DNA of 64,000 nt from Streptomyces sp. NBC_01750 (GTDB taxonomy: Bacteria; Actinomycetota; Actinomycetes; Streptomycetales; Streptomycetaceae): contig NZ_CP109137.1 in NCBI RefSeq assembly GCF_035918095.1, positions 4,342,001 through 4,406,000 of the forward strand, given 5' to 3'. The notes below the pieces were generated by a model. It was not told where the DNA came from, did not search any database, and saw nothing but the letters and a program-made list of their open reading frames with translations. This document shows positions 43,684 through 52,600 of this stretch, piece by piece. The translations under genes were made by a program, and so were the position numbers. Every line of letters starts with the position of its first letter. The stretch's first letter is position 1.

Positions 43684-44413
43684 CGGGCTTGATCAGATAT
43701 CCGGCACCGCGCCGGGTGTGGATCATCGGCGCCCGCCCCGCATCGATCTTCTTCCGCAGATACGAGACATACAGCTCGACCACATTGGCCTGGCCGCCGA
43801 AGTCGTAGGACCACACCCGGTCGAGGATCTGCGCCTTGCTCAGCACGCGCCGCGGATTGCGCATCAGAAAGCGCAGCAGCTCGAACTCGGTCGCCGTCAG
43901 ATGGATCGAGTCCCCGCCGCGGCTGACCTCGTGGCTGTCCTCGTCGAGCGTCAGGTCGCCGACCGCCAGCATCGACTCGCTCCGTGCGGTCGCCGTGCCC
44001 GACCGCCGGATCAGCCCGCGCAGCCTGGCCACGACCTCCTCCAGCGAGAACGGCTTGGTGACATAGTCGTCGCCGCCTGCCGTGAGACCCGCGATCCGGT
44101 CCTCGACCGCGTCCCTGGCGGTAAGAAAGAGCACCGGTACCTCGGGCAGATCGCGGCGCAGCCGCCCCAGCACGGCCAGTCCGTCCATATCGGGCAGCAT
44201 CACATCCAGCACCACCGCGTCGGGCCGGAAGTCGCGCGCCGTACGCACCGCGCCCGCGCCGTCGCCCGCACTGCGCACCTCCCACCCTTCGTAGCGCAGA
44301 GCCATCGACAGCAGCTCGCTCAACGCCGCCTCGTCGTCCACGACGAGTACGCGGACGGGGCTGCCGTCCGGCCTGAGCATTTCGGTACGCCCGTGGGGCG
44401 AGGTCGCGGTCAT
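43676..44413 (-). CDS. OmpR-family response regulator
   Basis: The 245-residue protein has a receiver domain (VRVLVVDDEAALSELLSMAL, phospho-Asp in VVLDVMLPDMDG, Lys in YVTKPFSLEE) and an OmpR-type winged helix (HLTATEFELLRFLMRNPRRV, then ANVVELYVSYLRKKID). It is first in the operon with the kinase, GT2/GtrA and GT39 genes. It may therefore control its own operon. Confidence 0.94.
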   Translation of the reverse strand: MTATSPHGRTEMLRPDGSPVRVLVVDDEAALSELLSMALRYEGWEVRSAGDGAGAVRTARDFRPDAVVLDVMLPDMDGLAVLGRLRRDLPEVPVLFLTARDAVEDRIAGLTAGGDDYVTKPFSLEEVVARLRGLIRRSGTATARSESMLAVGDLTLDEDSHEVSRGGDSIHLTATEFELLRFLMRNPRRVLSKAQILDRVWSYDFGGQANVVELYVSYLRKKIDAGRAPMIHTRRGAGYLIKPGE

Positions 44414-44479
44414 GCTCGTACCCTGCGACCCCGCCCTGAGAGGGTCCTTTCCGCTTCCTGTGAATTTCCTGAGAATGCG

Positions 44480-45445
44480 CTAGGAGTGCTGAAGGCCGAA
44501 AAGCCCGGCGCCGTTCTCGTAGCAGACCGCTCGCAGCCAGTCGTCCCCGAGCCCGAGGCCTTCGAGCGCGCGGAGCTGATGGACGTACGGATACGGGATG
44601 TTGGGGAAGTCCGTACCCAGCACGATCTTGTCGCCGAGGTCCGCGAGGCGCGCCTTCTCCCGCTCCGGGAAGGGCGCGAACCGCTCGCTGAAATCCGTGA
44701 AGGCCATCGTCGTGTCCAGTCGCACCTCGCCGTACCGCTCGGCGAGATCCAGGAAGTCCGTGTATTCCGGCATCCCCATGTGCGCGACCACCAGCCGCAG
44801 CCGCGGATGCCGCGCGAGCAGCCGGCCCACCGGCTCGGGCCCGGTGTGCTTTCCGGGCGCCGGACCGGAACCGCAGTGCATCACCACCGGGACCCCGGCC
44901 TCGGCGAGCAGCCCCCAGACGGGATCGAGCAGCTCGTCATTGGGGTCGTACGCGCCGACTTGGAGATGCGACTTGAAGATCCGCGCGCCGGTCTCGACCG
45001 CCTCTCGTACGTAGCGCTCGACGCCGTCCTCCGGGAAGAGGGTCGCCGTATGCACACAGTCCGGTGTGCGCGCCGCGAACTCCGCCGCCCAGCCGTTGAG
45101 CCAGGCGGCCATTCCGGCTTTGTGCGGATAGAGCATCGAGGTGAAGGACCGCACCCCGAACTCCCGCAGCAGAGCGACCCGTCGCTCTTCCTCGTGCCGG
45201 TAGGTGATCGGCCACTCCAGGCCGGTCAGCGGCCCGGCGGCGTCGAAGTAGGCCCACACCTTCTTGAGGACCTGCTCCGGCATGAAGTGCGTGTGCACGT
45301 CGACGAGCCCGGGCAGCCGGAGCCGCTCCCAGAACTTCCGCACATCCGCCGTCTCATGGTCGTTCGGCCCCTCGGCCAGGCTCTCGATCCGGCCCTCGGT
45401 CAAGCCATCCGTCCGACCGTCGATCCGGCGCTCAGTCCCGCTCAA
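44480..45445 (-). CDS. Amidohydrolase-family protein
   Basis: The 321-residue protein shows the amidohydrolase-2 pattern: the HxH motif in LPGLVDVHTHFMPEQVLKKV, a metal-binding His in VVMHCGSGPAPG and VVAHMGMPEY, and the Asp in KIVLGTDFPNIPYPY. Members decarboxylate or hydrolyse aromatic or lactone substrates. TTG 45445 is chosen, with GGAG 7 bases before it. It overlaps the upstream monooxygenase gene by 14 bases, so the two are coupled. TTG 45403 is an alternative. Confidence 0.85.
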   Translation of the reverse strand: MSGTERRIDGRTDGLTEGRIESLAEGPNDHETADVRKFWERLRLPGLVDVHTHFMPEQVLKKVWAYFDAAGPLTGLEWPITYRHEEERRVALLREFGVRSFTSMLYPHKAGMAAWLNGWAAEFAARTPDCVHTATLFPEDGVERYVREAVETGARIFKSHLQVGAYDPNDELLDPVWGLLAEAGVPVVMHCGSGPAPGKHTGPEPVGRLLARHPRLRLVVAHMGMPEYTDFLDLAERYGEVRLDTTMAFTDFSERFAPFPEREKARLADLGDKIVLGTDFPNIPYPYVHQLRALEGLGLGDDWLRAVCYENGAGLFGLQHS

Positions 45446-45767
45446 AGCAGTAACTCCGCTCCACCTTGCCCACATGGACGCTGTAGCTCTCGTACCACTC
45501 GGCCCGTCCGCGCTTCTGCGCGGCCTGGTGCTCCAGATTCCGCTGCCAGGTGGCGATGGCTTCCTCGTCCCTGAAGTACCCGACGGTGATCCCGAGCCCA
45601 CCGGGCGTCCGCGCCGACTCGTACCCGAGGAACCCAGGTACCCCTTCCACCAGTTTCTTCATGCGCTCGGCGGTCTCGCCGTACCCCTCGGGCCGCTCCG
45701 TCTGAACGGAGGTGAAAACCACGGTGTAGTACGGCGGATCATGTGCCGCGACAGGTTTGATGCTCAT
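45432..45767 (-). CDS. Antibiotic biosynthesis monooxygenase (ABM) fold protein
   Basis: This 111-residue protein has the dimeric ABM/ferredoxin-like fold: YYTVVFTSVQTERPEGYGET, then GFLGYESARTPGGLGITVGY, then HQAAQKRGRAEWYESYSV. Such proteins act as cofactor-less oxygenases or haem-binding proteins. GGAAGGTGAG before ATG 45767 fixes the start. Coupling with the amidohydrolase suggests a shared catabolic step. Confidence 0.85.
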   Translation of the reverse strand: MSIKPVAAHDPPYYTVVFTSVQTERPEGYGETAERMKKLVEGVPGFLGYESARTPGGLGITVGYFRDEEAIATWQRNLEHQAAQKRGRAEWYESYSVHVGKVERSYCFERD

Positions 45768-45875
45768 GACACTCACCTTCCGTTCCCGGTCGGGGAGGTG
45801 TCCAGAGCCATTGCCCGAAGGGATCCCTGAGGGATCCAACTTTTGACCTTCGGGTCGGACGAACCGGCGGAGCCG

Positions 45876-46745
45876 TCAGAAGAGCCCGTCCTGCACGGCG
45901 CCGGGACCGGCCATGTCGACGAGGGGCACCGTCACCCCGGCATCGCTGTCGGCACCGATCAAGCCCCATCCGGTCATCAGCCGCGTATCGACCACCACCA
46001 GCCCCTCCCCCGCCGTCCGCAGATGCAGATCAGGCCCGGCGGCCGCCACCAGCAACCCCGCGACCACCCCGCCGTCCACCAGCTCGCGCACCACCCCGGT
46101 CGCGGCCGACAGCCCATCGAGCCCGAACACCTCGGCGTGATCGACCGCCTCGAAGTCCATCCGCTCCAGCGACTCCGCCCACCCCTCAAGGCCGACCGCG
46201 CGCCGGTGCAGCTCTTCGATCTCCGCCGCCCGCTCGACCGCGGCCGGCAGCGCGGCCCGTACCGCCCGCTTGGCCGCGTACGGAATCCGGTCCGGCACGC
46301 CGAGCGCCGTGCGCAGCAGCTCCTCGGTCCGCCGGGCCGCCATCAGCGGTCCGCGCCCCAGCCAGCTGAAGACCACGGCCCCCTGCTCCAGCAGCCGCGC
46401 CGCGCCGCGCTCCTCGGCGGTGATCCCGACCTTGACCATGCCGGGTCCGAACCACGCGAGATACACGCGGTACGTCCGCGGGTCGTCGGCGATCGTGTCG
46501 GCGGCCACCGAGTGCGCCCGGTCCAGCCGCGCGCACTCCGCACACCGCGCCTGCGTCGCCCGCCCGGAGACAACGGTCCGCGTGGGACAGGGATTCCCCC
46601 GCGCTCCGACACACCGCCGCTGCCCCTCGGCCCGGAAGCCCAGCTCTTTCCCGGCGGTCAGCGGACTGATCCGCCCGCCCTCCCACTCGAGCACGGGCAT
46701 CCGCGTCCCGCGCGGCCAGCCGAGCCCCGCACACCGCCACGCCAT
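45876..46745 (-). CDS. DUF2797 family protein
   Basis: The 289-residue protein has the Cys-rich DUF2797 layout: GQRRCVGARGNPCPTR and ARCAECAR could bind zinc. A mixed alpha/beta region follows (YRVYLAWFGPGMVKVGITAE, RLLEQGAVVFSWLGRGPLMA). The segment GMVKVGIT resembles the GIY-YIG/T5orf172-type strand, so a nuclease-like fold is possible but no catalytic set is complete. GGAGGTG precedes ATG 46745. An SOS-box-like dyad at 46830-46845 lies upstream, hinting at DNA-damage control. Confidence 0.8.
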   Translation of the reverse strand: MAWRCAGLGWPRGTRMPVLEWEGGRISPLTAGKELGFRAEGQRRCVGARGNPCPTRTVVSGRATQARCAECARLDRAHSVAADTIADDPRTYRVYLAWFGPGMVKVGITAEERGAARLLEQGAVVFSWLGRGPLMAARRTEELLRTALGVPDRIPYAAKRAVRAALPAAVERAAEIEELHRRAVGLEGWAESLERMDFEAVDHAEVFGLDGLSAATGVVRELVDGGVVAGLLVAAAGPDLHLRTAGEGLVVVDTRLMTGWGLIGADSDAGVTVPLVDMAGPGAVQDGLF

Positions 46746-46829
46746 ACGCACACCTCCGGACAATTACGCGGACGCTACCGGAGCGTACGGACCGCGGCCG
46801 TGGTTACCTCGACCACCACCCGCAATGGG

Positions 46830-46845
46830 CTGAACAACTGTTCAG
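46830..46845. promoter_or_regulatory. SOS-box-like dyad upstream of the DUF2797 gene
   Basis: CTGAACAACTGTTCAG is a perfect dyad containing GAAC-N4-GTTC, the core of the actinobacterial LexA site. It lies 85-100 bases before the DUF2797 start. The flanking bases differ from the TC/GA of the fuller consensus. Confidence 0.5.
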
Positions 46846-46919
46846 TTGTGGCTGGAACGCGCCGCCGGGGTCATGACGAACCAGGACGAGCCCGAACAAG
46901 CCGGAACGGGCACCCGTCG

Positions 46920-47327
46920 TCAGGCTCCGCCGTCGGTCCGCGCCTGCTCCGCGATACGCCGCTTGGCCTCGTCCCAACCGATCGGCAGCTGCTCCACCGG
47001 GACTTCCCAGAATGTGAAGGTCGAGTCGCGCATGGTCGCGCGCAACCCGGTCATGATCCCGCGATGCGGTTCGGTCCTCGCGTACGCATAGAGGGCGTCC
47101 CGGCTCTCCCACGCGGACAGCGTGAAGAAGACGCGCTTCGCCGGCTGGGCGATGAGGGATGCGCCAAAGGCTCCCGGCGCGGACCGCACCTGCCGCCAGG
47201 CGGCGAGCGACTTCCAGAAGAAACGCGGTACGTCCGCGAAGGAGCGCACCTCGAAGCGGGAGGCCATGACAAACGCCTGAGCGCCTGGCGGAACGGGGTT
47301 CGGGGTGACCCAGGGGAGCGTGGGCAT
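46920..47327 (-). CDS. DUF3291-type protein
   Basis: The 135-residue protein resembles DUF3291 of the ABM-like superfamily: SFADVPRFFWKSLAAWRQVR, then AKRVFFTLSAWESRDALYAY, then STFTFWEVPVEQLPIGWDEA. ATG 47327 has AAGGCGAG upstream; ATG 47345 is an alternative. It is divergent from a MerR gene across two dyads, so MerR control is likely. The substrate is unknown. Confidence 0.75.
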   Translation of the reverse strand: MPTLPWVTPNPVPPGAQAFVMASRFEVRSFADVPRFFWKSLAAWRQVRSAPGAFGASLIAQPAKRVFFTLSAWESRDALYAYARTEPHRGIMTGLRATMRDSTFTFWEVPVEQLPIGWDEAKRRIAEQARTDGGA

Positions 47328-47343
47328 CGCACTTCTCGCCTTC

Positions 47344-47387
47344 ATGGATAGGCAGTGACACTATCCATATTAGAGAGTGACACTCTC
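47344..47387. promoter_or_regulatory. Two dyads in the DUF3291/MerR divergent promoter
   Basis: ATGGATAG (47344-47351) and CTATCCAT (47361-47368) form an inverted repeat with 9-base spacer. GAGAGTGACACTCTC (47373-47387) is a perfect dyad. Both contain GTGACACT. They are candidate sites for the MerR protein. Confidence 0.65.
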
Positions 47388-47413
47388 CAATGGCCAGACG
47401 AGAGTGAGAACAG

Positions 47414-48046
47414 ATGCGAATTTCCGAGCTGAGCCGCCGCAGCGGGGTGCCGATCACGACGATCAAGCACTACCTCCGGGAGGGACTGCTGCCTCCCGGA
47501 CGGGCGACAGCCGCGACCCAGGCCGAGTACGAGGAGTCGCACATTCGCCGCCTCCGGCTGATCCGCGCCCTCATCGGAGTACGAGGGCTGTCGGTCAACG
47601 CCACCAGGGAGCTGCTGACCGCCGTGTCCGAGCATGAAGCCGACACCCACCAGGTGCTCGGCCTCGTCCTCGGCGCCAGGCCGGTCACCGGGACGGAGCC
47701 CGGGACCGGGAAGGAGGACGACCGGCCCGGCAGCGCGGACGCGGATGCGCTGCTGACGGAAATGGGCTGGCAGGTCTCGGCACACGCCCCGGCCAAGGGC
47801 GTCATCGCCGACACCCTGGAAACCTTGCGATCACTCGGGGTCGACTACGACTGGCGGTCCCTTGTGCCCTACGCGACTCTCGCCGAGCGCACCGCCGCCC
47901 ACGATCTCGACCAACTGGACGACACCACCGACCCCCTGGAACGGGCCGAACGAGCCCTGCTGCTGACCGTGTTGCTGGAGCCCGCCCTCCTGGCGCTGCG
48001 ACGCCTCGCACAGGAGGACGAGTCGGCCAAAAGGTACGGCGGCTGA
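47414..48046 (+). CDS. MerR-family regulator
   Basis: The 210-residue protein starts MRISELSRRSGVPITTIKHY, a MerR winged helix-turn-helix (1-70), followed by a coiled dimerisation helix and a C-terminal effector region of about 120 residues. That region resembles TipA-like or helical ligand domains. No Cys metal-binding set is seen. It is divergent from the DUF3291 gene, its probable target. Confidence 0.88.
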   Translation: MRISELSRRSGVPITTIKHYLREGLLPPGRATAATQAEYEESHIRRLRLIRALIGVRGLSVNATRELLTAVSEHEADTHQVLGLVLGARPVTGTEPGTGKEDDRPGSADADALLTEMGWQVSAHAPAKGVIADTLETLRSLGVDYDWRSLVPYATLAERTAAHDLDQLDDTTDPLERAERALLLTVLLEPALLALRRLAQEDESAKRYGG

Positions 48047-48451
48047 CGACGGGCCCCGCGGCGGCTGTTGCCGGTCCGCCGGCGCCGTCGGAGCGATGAC
48101 CAAAGACCGTAGGCCCCGTCGATTTCCCGACGGGACGCCGATGTCAGGGCTTGATGCCGGCCGGTCCGACCGGGCGAACCGGTGACTCTCCGCTCACCAG
48201 GGGGAATCCGGGCCGGCCGGGTCTGATCACCGGGTCCTGATCACCAGGCGAGCGGGTGCCCCCGGCTCCCGAGGAGCCCGCCACCGCACGTTCGATCCAG
48301 CGGCAGACCACGTCCACCACATAGGCGGACTCCGCACTGCTCAGTTGCCGCCCCTTGGGGACGCCGGGTCAGGTCCCGCCGCGGGGACGTCAATGTCACC
48401 CGCTCATGGCAGAAGCCCCTCGGGATGATCCCGAGGGGCTTCTGAACTGTG
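48047..48451. other. Intergenic stretch with a probable gene remnant
   Basis: On the minus strand, 48144-48368 reads as a coding-like segment (QLSSAESAYVVDVVCRWIER) ending in a stop. It has an in-frame stop just upstream and no start codon. It looks like the 3' end of a lost gene. The terminator at 48411-48443 also lies here. Confidence 0.4.
48411..48443 (-). terminator. Terminator of tRNA-Arg(ACG)
   Basis: AGAAGCCCCTCGGGA (48411-48425) pairs perfectly with TCCCGAGGGGCTTCT (48429-48443) around TGA, just after the tRNA 3' end on the minus strand. Confidence 0.85.
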
Positions 48452-48524
48452 TGCACTCGGCAGGATTCGAACCTGCAACCTTCTGATCCGTAGTCAGATG
48501 CTCTATCCGTTAAGCTACGAGTGC
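48452..48524 (-). tRNA. tRNA-Arg(ACG)
   Basis: The 73-nt tRNA has acceptor GCACTCG/CGAGTGC, discriminator A, anticodon loop CTACGGA (anticodon ACG) and T arm GCAGG TTCGAAT CCTGC. A34 is the substrate of TadA. CCA is not encoded. Confidence 0.95.
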
Positions 48525-48666
48525 TCGGCGTCCCGGGCTTTTCTGCCTGGTCGGCGTTGCGGGAACAACATTACATGACCCGCGCCGTCAGGTGAAATCC
48601 GTTAACCGCACCCATGCTGACCTGCGAAAACACCGCAGAAACGGCTAGGGAACAGCTGCTGGAACG

Positions 48667-48699
48667 ACCGAAGCCCCGGCCATAGGACGGGGCTTCGGT
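48667..48699 (-). terminator. Terminator of tRNA-Ser(GCU)
   Basis: ACCGAAGCCCCG (48667-48678) pairs perfectly with CGGGGCTTCGGT (48688-48699), directly downstream of the tRNA on the minus strand. Confidence 0.85.
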
Positions 48700-48708
48700 G
48701 ATCAACTG

Positions 48709-48799
48709 CGGAGGCGGAGGGATTTGAACCCTCGATGGGCTTTAAGACCCAAACCGCATTAGCAGTGCGGCGCCATAGACCGGACTAGGCGACGCCTCC
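48709..48799 (-). tRNA. tRNA-Ser(GCU)
   Basis: The 91-nt class II tRNA has acceptor GGAGGCG/CGCCTCC, discriminator G, anticodon loop CTGCTAA (anticodon GCT), a long variable arm and T arm GAGGG TTCAAAT CCCTC. CCA is not encoded. Confidence 0.95.
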
Positions 48800-49080
48800 A
48801 GCACACCCGCGCGGGCGCGAGTGGTGCGTGCAGATGATGACACAGCCCGGTGGGGTGTCACCAATCGCTGCCCACGGTACTAGGGACGCGGGCCACAGGG
48901 CAAAGTCCGGCCGGCCCGACAGCGCGGCGGGTCCGCCGGTGCGGCCGGTGCGGCCGGTCCGGGAGACGTCGCCCGAACAGCGCAGTCCGGTTGCGCAACG
49001 CCCGGACGCAGCGAGCGTTAGAGAGTGCGGGGCCTCTCGGCCCCGGCCGGAACCGTGCCTCTCCAGCTCCAGGAGCTCCC

Positions 49081-49509
49081 ATGCTGCGCCACCTCGTCCT
49101 CACCGCAACCGCGTCACTCGCCGTGCTTGGCGCCGCCATCCCCGCCGCCGGCGCGGCGCCCCTTCCCCTGCTGACGGCTCCGGACCAGCTCACCGTGATC
49201 GTCTCCGAGACCGGGAACACGCGGACCGACGGACGGTACGAGCTGGAGTGCGGGCCCGCCGGCGGGACACACCCCTCGGCTCAGGCCGCCTGCGACCGGC
49301 TGGACCAGCTGGGGCGGGAGGGGCAGGATCCCTTCGCGCCGGTGCCCGCGGACCAGATGTGCACCGAGCAGATGGGCGGGCCGGCCACGGCACGCATTAC
49401 CGGAACCTGGCAGGGGCGGTCCGTCGACGCCACCTTCAGCCGGGCCAACGGCTGCGAAATCTCGCGCTGGCAGACGATGGAACCAGTACTGCCGAACACC
49501 AGGTCATAG
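49081..49509 (+). CDS. SSI-family secreted protease inhibitor
   Basis: The 142-residue protein has a signal peptide (about 1-25) and the Streptomyces subtilisin inhibitor fold. The four Cys expected for two disulfides are present (LECGPAGGTHP, AACDRLDQL, QMCTEQMGG, RANGCEISRW). The reactive site lies two residues after the third Cys, which makes P1 a Glu here (C-T-E-Q). SSI proteins usually have Met, Lys or Arg there. It also has one extra residue before GTW. AGGAG precedes the ATG. The family is clear; the altered specificity is inferred. Confidence 0.9.
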   Translation: MLRHLVLTATASLAVLGAAIPAAGAAPLPLLTAPDQLTVIVSETGNTRTDGRYELECGPAGGTHPSAQAACDRLDQLGREGQDPFAPVPADQMCTEQMGGPATARITGTWQGRSVDATFSRANGCEISRWQTMEPVLPNTRS

Positions 49510-49628
49510 ACCCGAGGCGTGCGCCCTGTGCACATAACCTTGGTGAGAGCTCCCCCTCATCCGCCGTCGCGCCCGCATCCTCTGCCTTTAGACTCCCTCC
49601 AGTGACAGGCTGAAGTCCGAGGAGCAAG

Positions 49629-52600
49629 ATGGGACAGGCCCGTCCGCAATATGCAGTAAGTCAGGGAGGAAGCGTCGTCGTGAGCAGCAGGCCATCCCGA
49701 GGCGCTGCTCGCCTCGCAGCCATACTCGACGCCCTTCCTGATGGGCTCGTGCTCGTCAACTGCAATGGCACCGTCGTCAATGCCAACACCATCGCCCTCG
49801 AACTCTTCGAGACCCCCGGCACCGCCCTCGTCGGACGCGGCCTGCTCGATCTGCTGCCCTCCTTCGACTCCCGGCTGATTCCCGGCTCCATGCGCCGGCC
49901 CGAGGCCGCGGACGAGCGGGGCCGCACCAAGCCGGCCCGGATGGTCGCGCGGCGCACGGACGGCAGTGAGTTCCCGGTCGAGGTGACCAGCGCGAGCCTT
50001 GAGGACGGGCAGGATGCCTATGCCTCGTCCGCCGGATACACCGGCGACGAGCTGCTGATGCTCGTCGTGCGGGACCTGTCGGGCACCGTGGACACCGAAG
50101 CGGAGCTGGCGCGTTCGCAGCGCCAGACCGAGATGATCCTGCGGGCGGCGTCCGAGGGCGTCGTCGGTACGGACACCGACGGGCGGGTCGTCCTGGTCAA
50201 TCCGGCCGCCGCGCAGATCCTCGGGTTCCGGGCGAGCGACCTAGGCGGCCAGGAGCTTCACCCGCTGATCCTGCACTCGCGCGCGGACGGCGAGCCGTTC
50301 ACCTACGAGGAATCGCCGCTCGCGGACACGCTCAAGTCCGGCCGCAAGCATCGGGTGCGCGGGCAGGTGCTGTGGGCGAAGAACGGCTCGAAGGTGGCTG
50401 TCGATCTGACGACCGCGCCGGTACGGGACGGGGACCAGCTCGTCGGCGCGGTGATGACCTTCACCGACCGGCGTCCGTACGAGGAGCTGGAACAGCAGCA
50501 CGCGGCGGAACTCGCGGAGACAACCGAACGGTTCACGGACGAGATCGCGGAGACCACCGAGCGGCTCACGGCCGAGCTGGCGGACAAGTCGGAGCGGTAC
50601 GCCGCCGAGATCGAGGGGCGCGCCGAGCGGTACGAGGAGCTGGCCGCCCGGCATGCCCAGCTGACCGCCGTGCTCGGCGAGTCGCTGCGCGGGCCGCTGG
50701 AGGAACTGCGCGCCGAACTGGGCACGCTGGCCGCCGACCCGGCCGGGCAGCTGTGGCCCGAGGCGAACCAGATCCTGCACCATCTTGCTGCCGGTTATGC
50801 CCGGATGACGACGCTTGTCGACAATGTGCTCGGCTATCAGCGGCTCGACACGGGCGCGGAAGAGCTGAACAAGGCGAACGTGCTGCTCGACGCGGTGGTC
50901 GCGGCCGGGGTGGAGGGCGCGATCGATCTGATCGGGCCCGGACGGGCGCAGTTCGCGGTGCACGCGCCGCGGATAGAGGCCGAGGTGGACGGAGCCCGGC
51001 TGGCGACAGCCCTCGCGCATCTGGTCGCGGACGTGGCCGGGGTCGACTCGACCGGCAAGGCCCGGGTGGTTCCGGGCGGCGGGTACGTGGACTCGACGGT
51101 CGTGGTGGCGGCGGCGCAGCGCGGTGAGGTCGTACGGATCGAGGTGCGGGGGCCGTTCGCCGGGGGAGACCCGGTGCACGAGCCGATCGTGCGCGGGATC
51201 GTACGGGCGCACGGAGGCGTGCTGCAGACGCACGAGGTGCCGGGCATGAGCGGCAGCGCGTACGTCCTGGAGGTGCCGCTCGGCGAGGGCGCGGGGACCG
51301 TGACGGCGCCGCAGGAGGCGGGTCCGGAGGCCGGTGCGCTCGCGCTGCCGGAGCAGCCGACGGGATCCGCGCCGGGTACGTCCGGCGGGGGCGGGCGACG
51401 GCGAGCGCGGCGAGCCTCTACGGACGCGTTCCTGGAGAGCCCCGTGGCCATGGAGGACCCCGTGGCGGCGCAGCCGACCGGGCGTCGCCGGGGCCATGCG
51501 GAGGAGCCTCAGCAGGAACTGATCCCGGCCCAGGATTCGGGTTCGCGTTCGAGTCCCGGTCCCGGGAGTGGCTCAGGGAACGGCTCGGGCAGTGGTGGAA
51601 CCGGGCGGCGGCGTGGGCGGCCGAGCCCGGCCGAACAGACCGCGACGCCTGCCGCGGTTGCCGCGGGGACCCTTGAGCCGGCCGCGGGTTCGGTGGTGAC
51701 GGCCGCGGAGGGCGCGGCGTCGACCGGACGCGCGGCGCTCGGCCAGACGGTGCCGCCGCAGGGCGTGCCCGTCGACGCACAGGGTTCGGGCCCGTCGGGG
51801 CGGCGCGCGCGGCGTGGTGGCGAGAGCGGGCTGCCCGAGCTGTCTGCCGCACCGGCTGCCGCTTCCGCCGCTCCGGCCGAAGCACGGCCGGCCGGGCGGC
51901 GGGCCAGGCGGGCACTGGCGGCCGCTCCGGCCGAGGTGGAGAACGGCCGCAGCGCGTTCGCTCTCCCGCCGGCCGAGGCGGACCGGGTCCAGCCGGTTCA
52001 GCCGACGGCCGGTGAGGCGGATGCCTCGCTGCCGGGCCGGCACGATGCCGTGCGCACCGAGCCGGGCACCGACCACCACACACCGCCGCAGCAGCACCCC
52101 GAACCGACCGGCCGCCGTCGGGCCCGCACGGAGGAGGCTCAGCAGCTGCCGGCCCGGGCGTCCGAAGGCCTTCAGGCCCCCGGACCGGCCGGGCAGATGC
52201 CCGCCGCCGCGCAGCCGGAATGGGCGGAGAACGGCTCATCGGGCACCGGCCTCGCCGCGATCACCTCGGGCGGTCGGCAGACGACCGCCGCCGCCGACTC
52301 GATCGGTCAGCACTCGGCCGCGGACGACGAAGCCGCTGTGGAGAGCGTGAAGGAGACCGTCCAGGACACCGGTTCCGTATCCCTGCCGCTGCCACTGCCT
52401 GCCGAAGCGCCTGCGCCGCCGGTTCCCGCGCGCGCCGCGCAGCCCCTGCCCGCCGAGGCCCCGGTCTCGGCCGACTCGACGCAGGGCCGTGCGTTCAGCG
52501 TGCGCACGCTCGGTCAGGGCGTGCCGTTCTCGCAGCAGATCGCTCAGCAGCAGAACCAGACGCTCGGCGCCGGCCGCCGCCGCAAGCTGGCCACGCCGCC

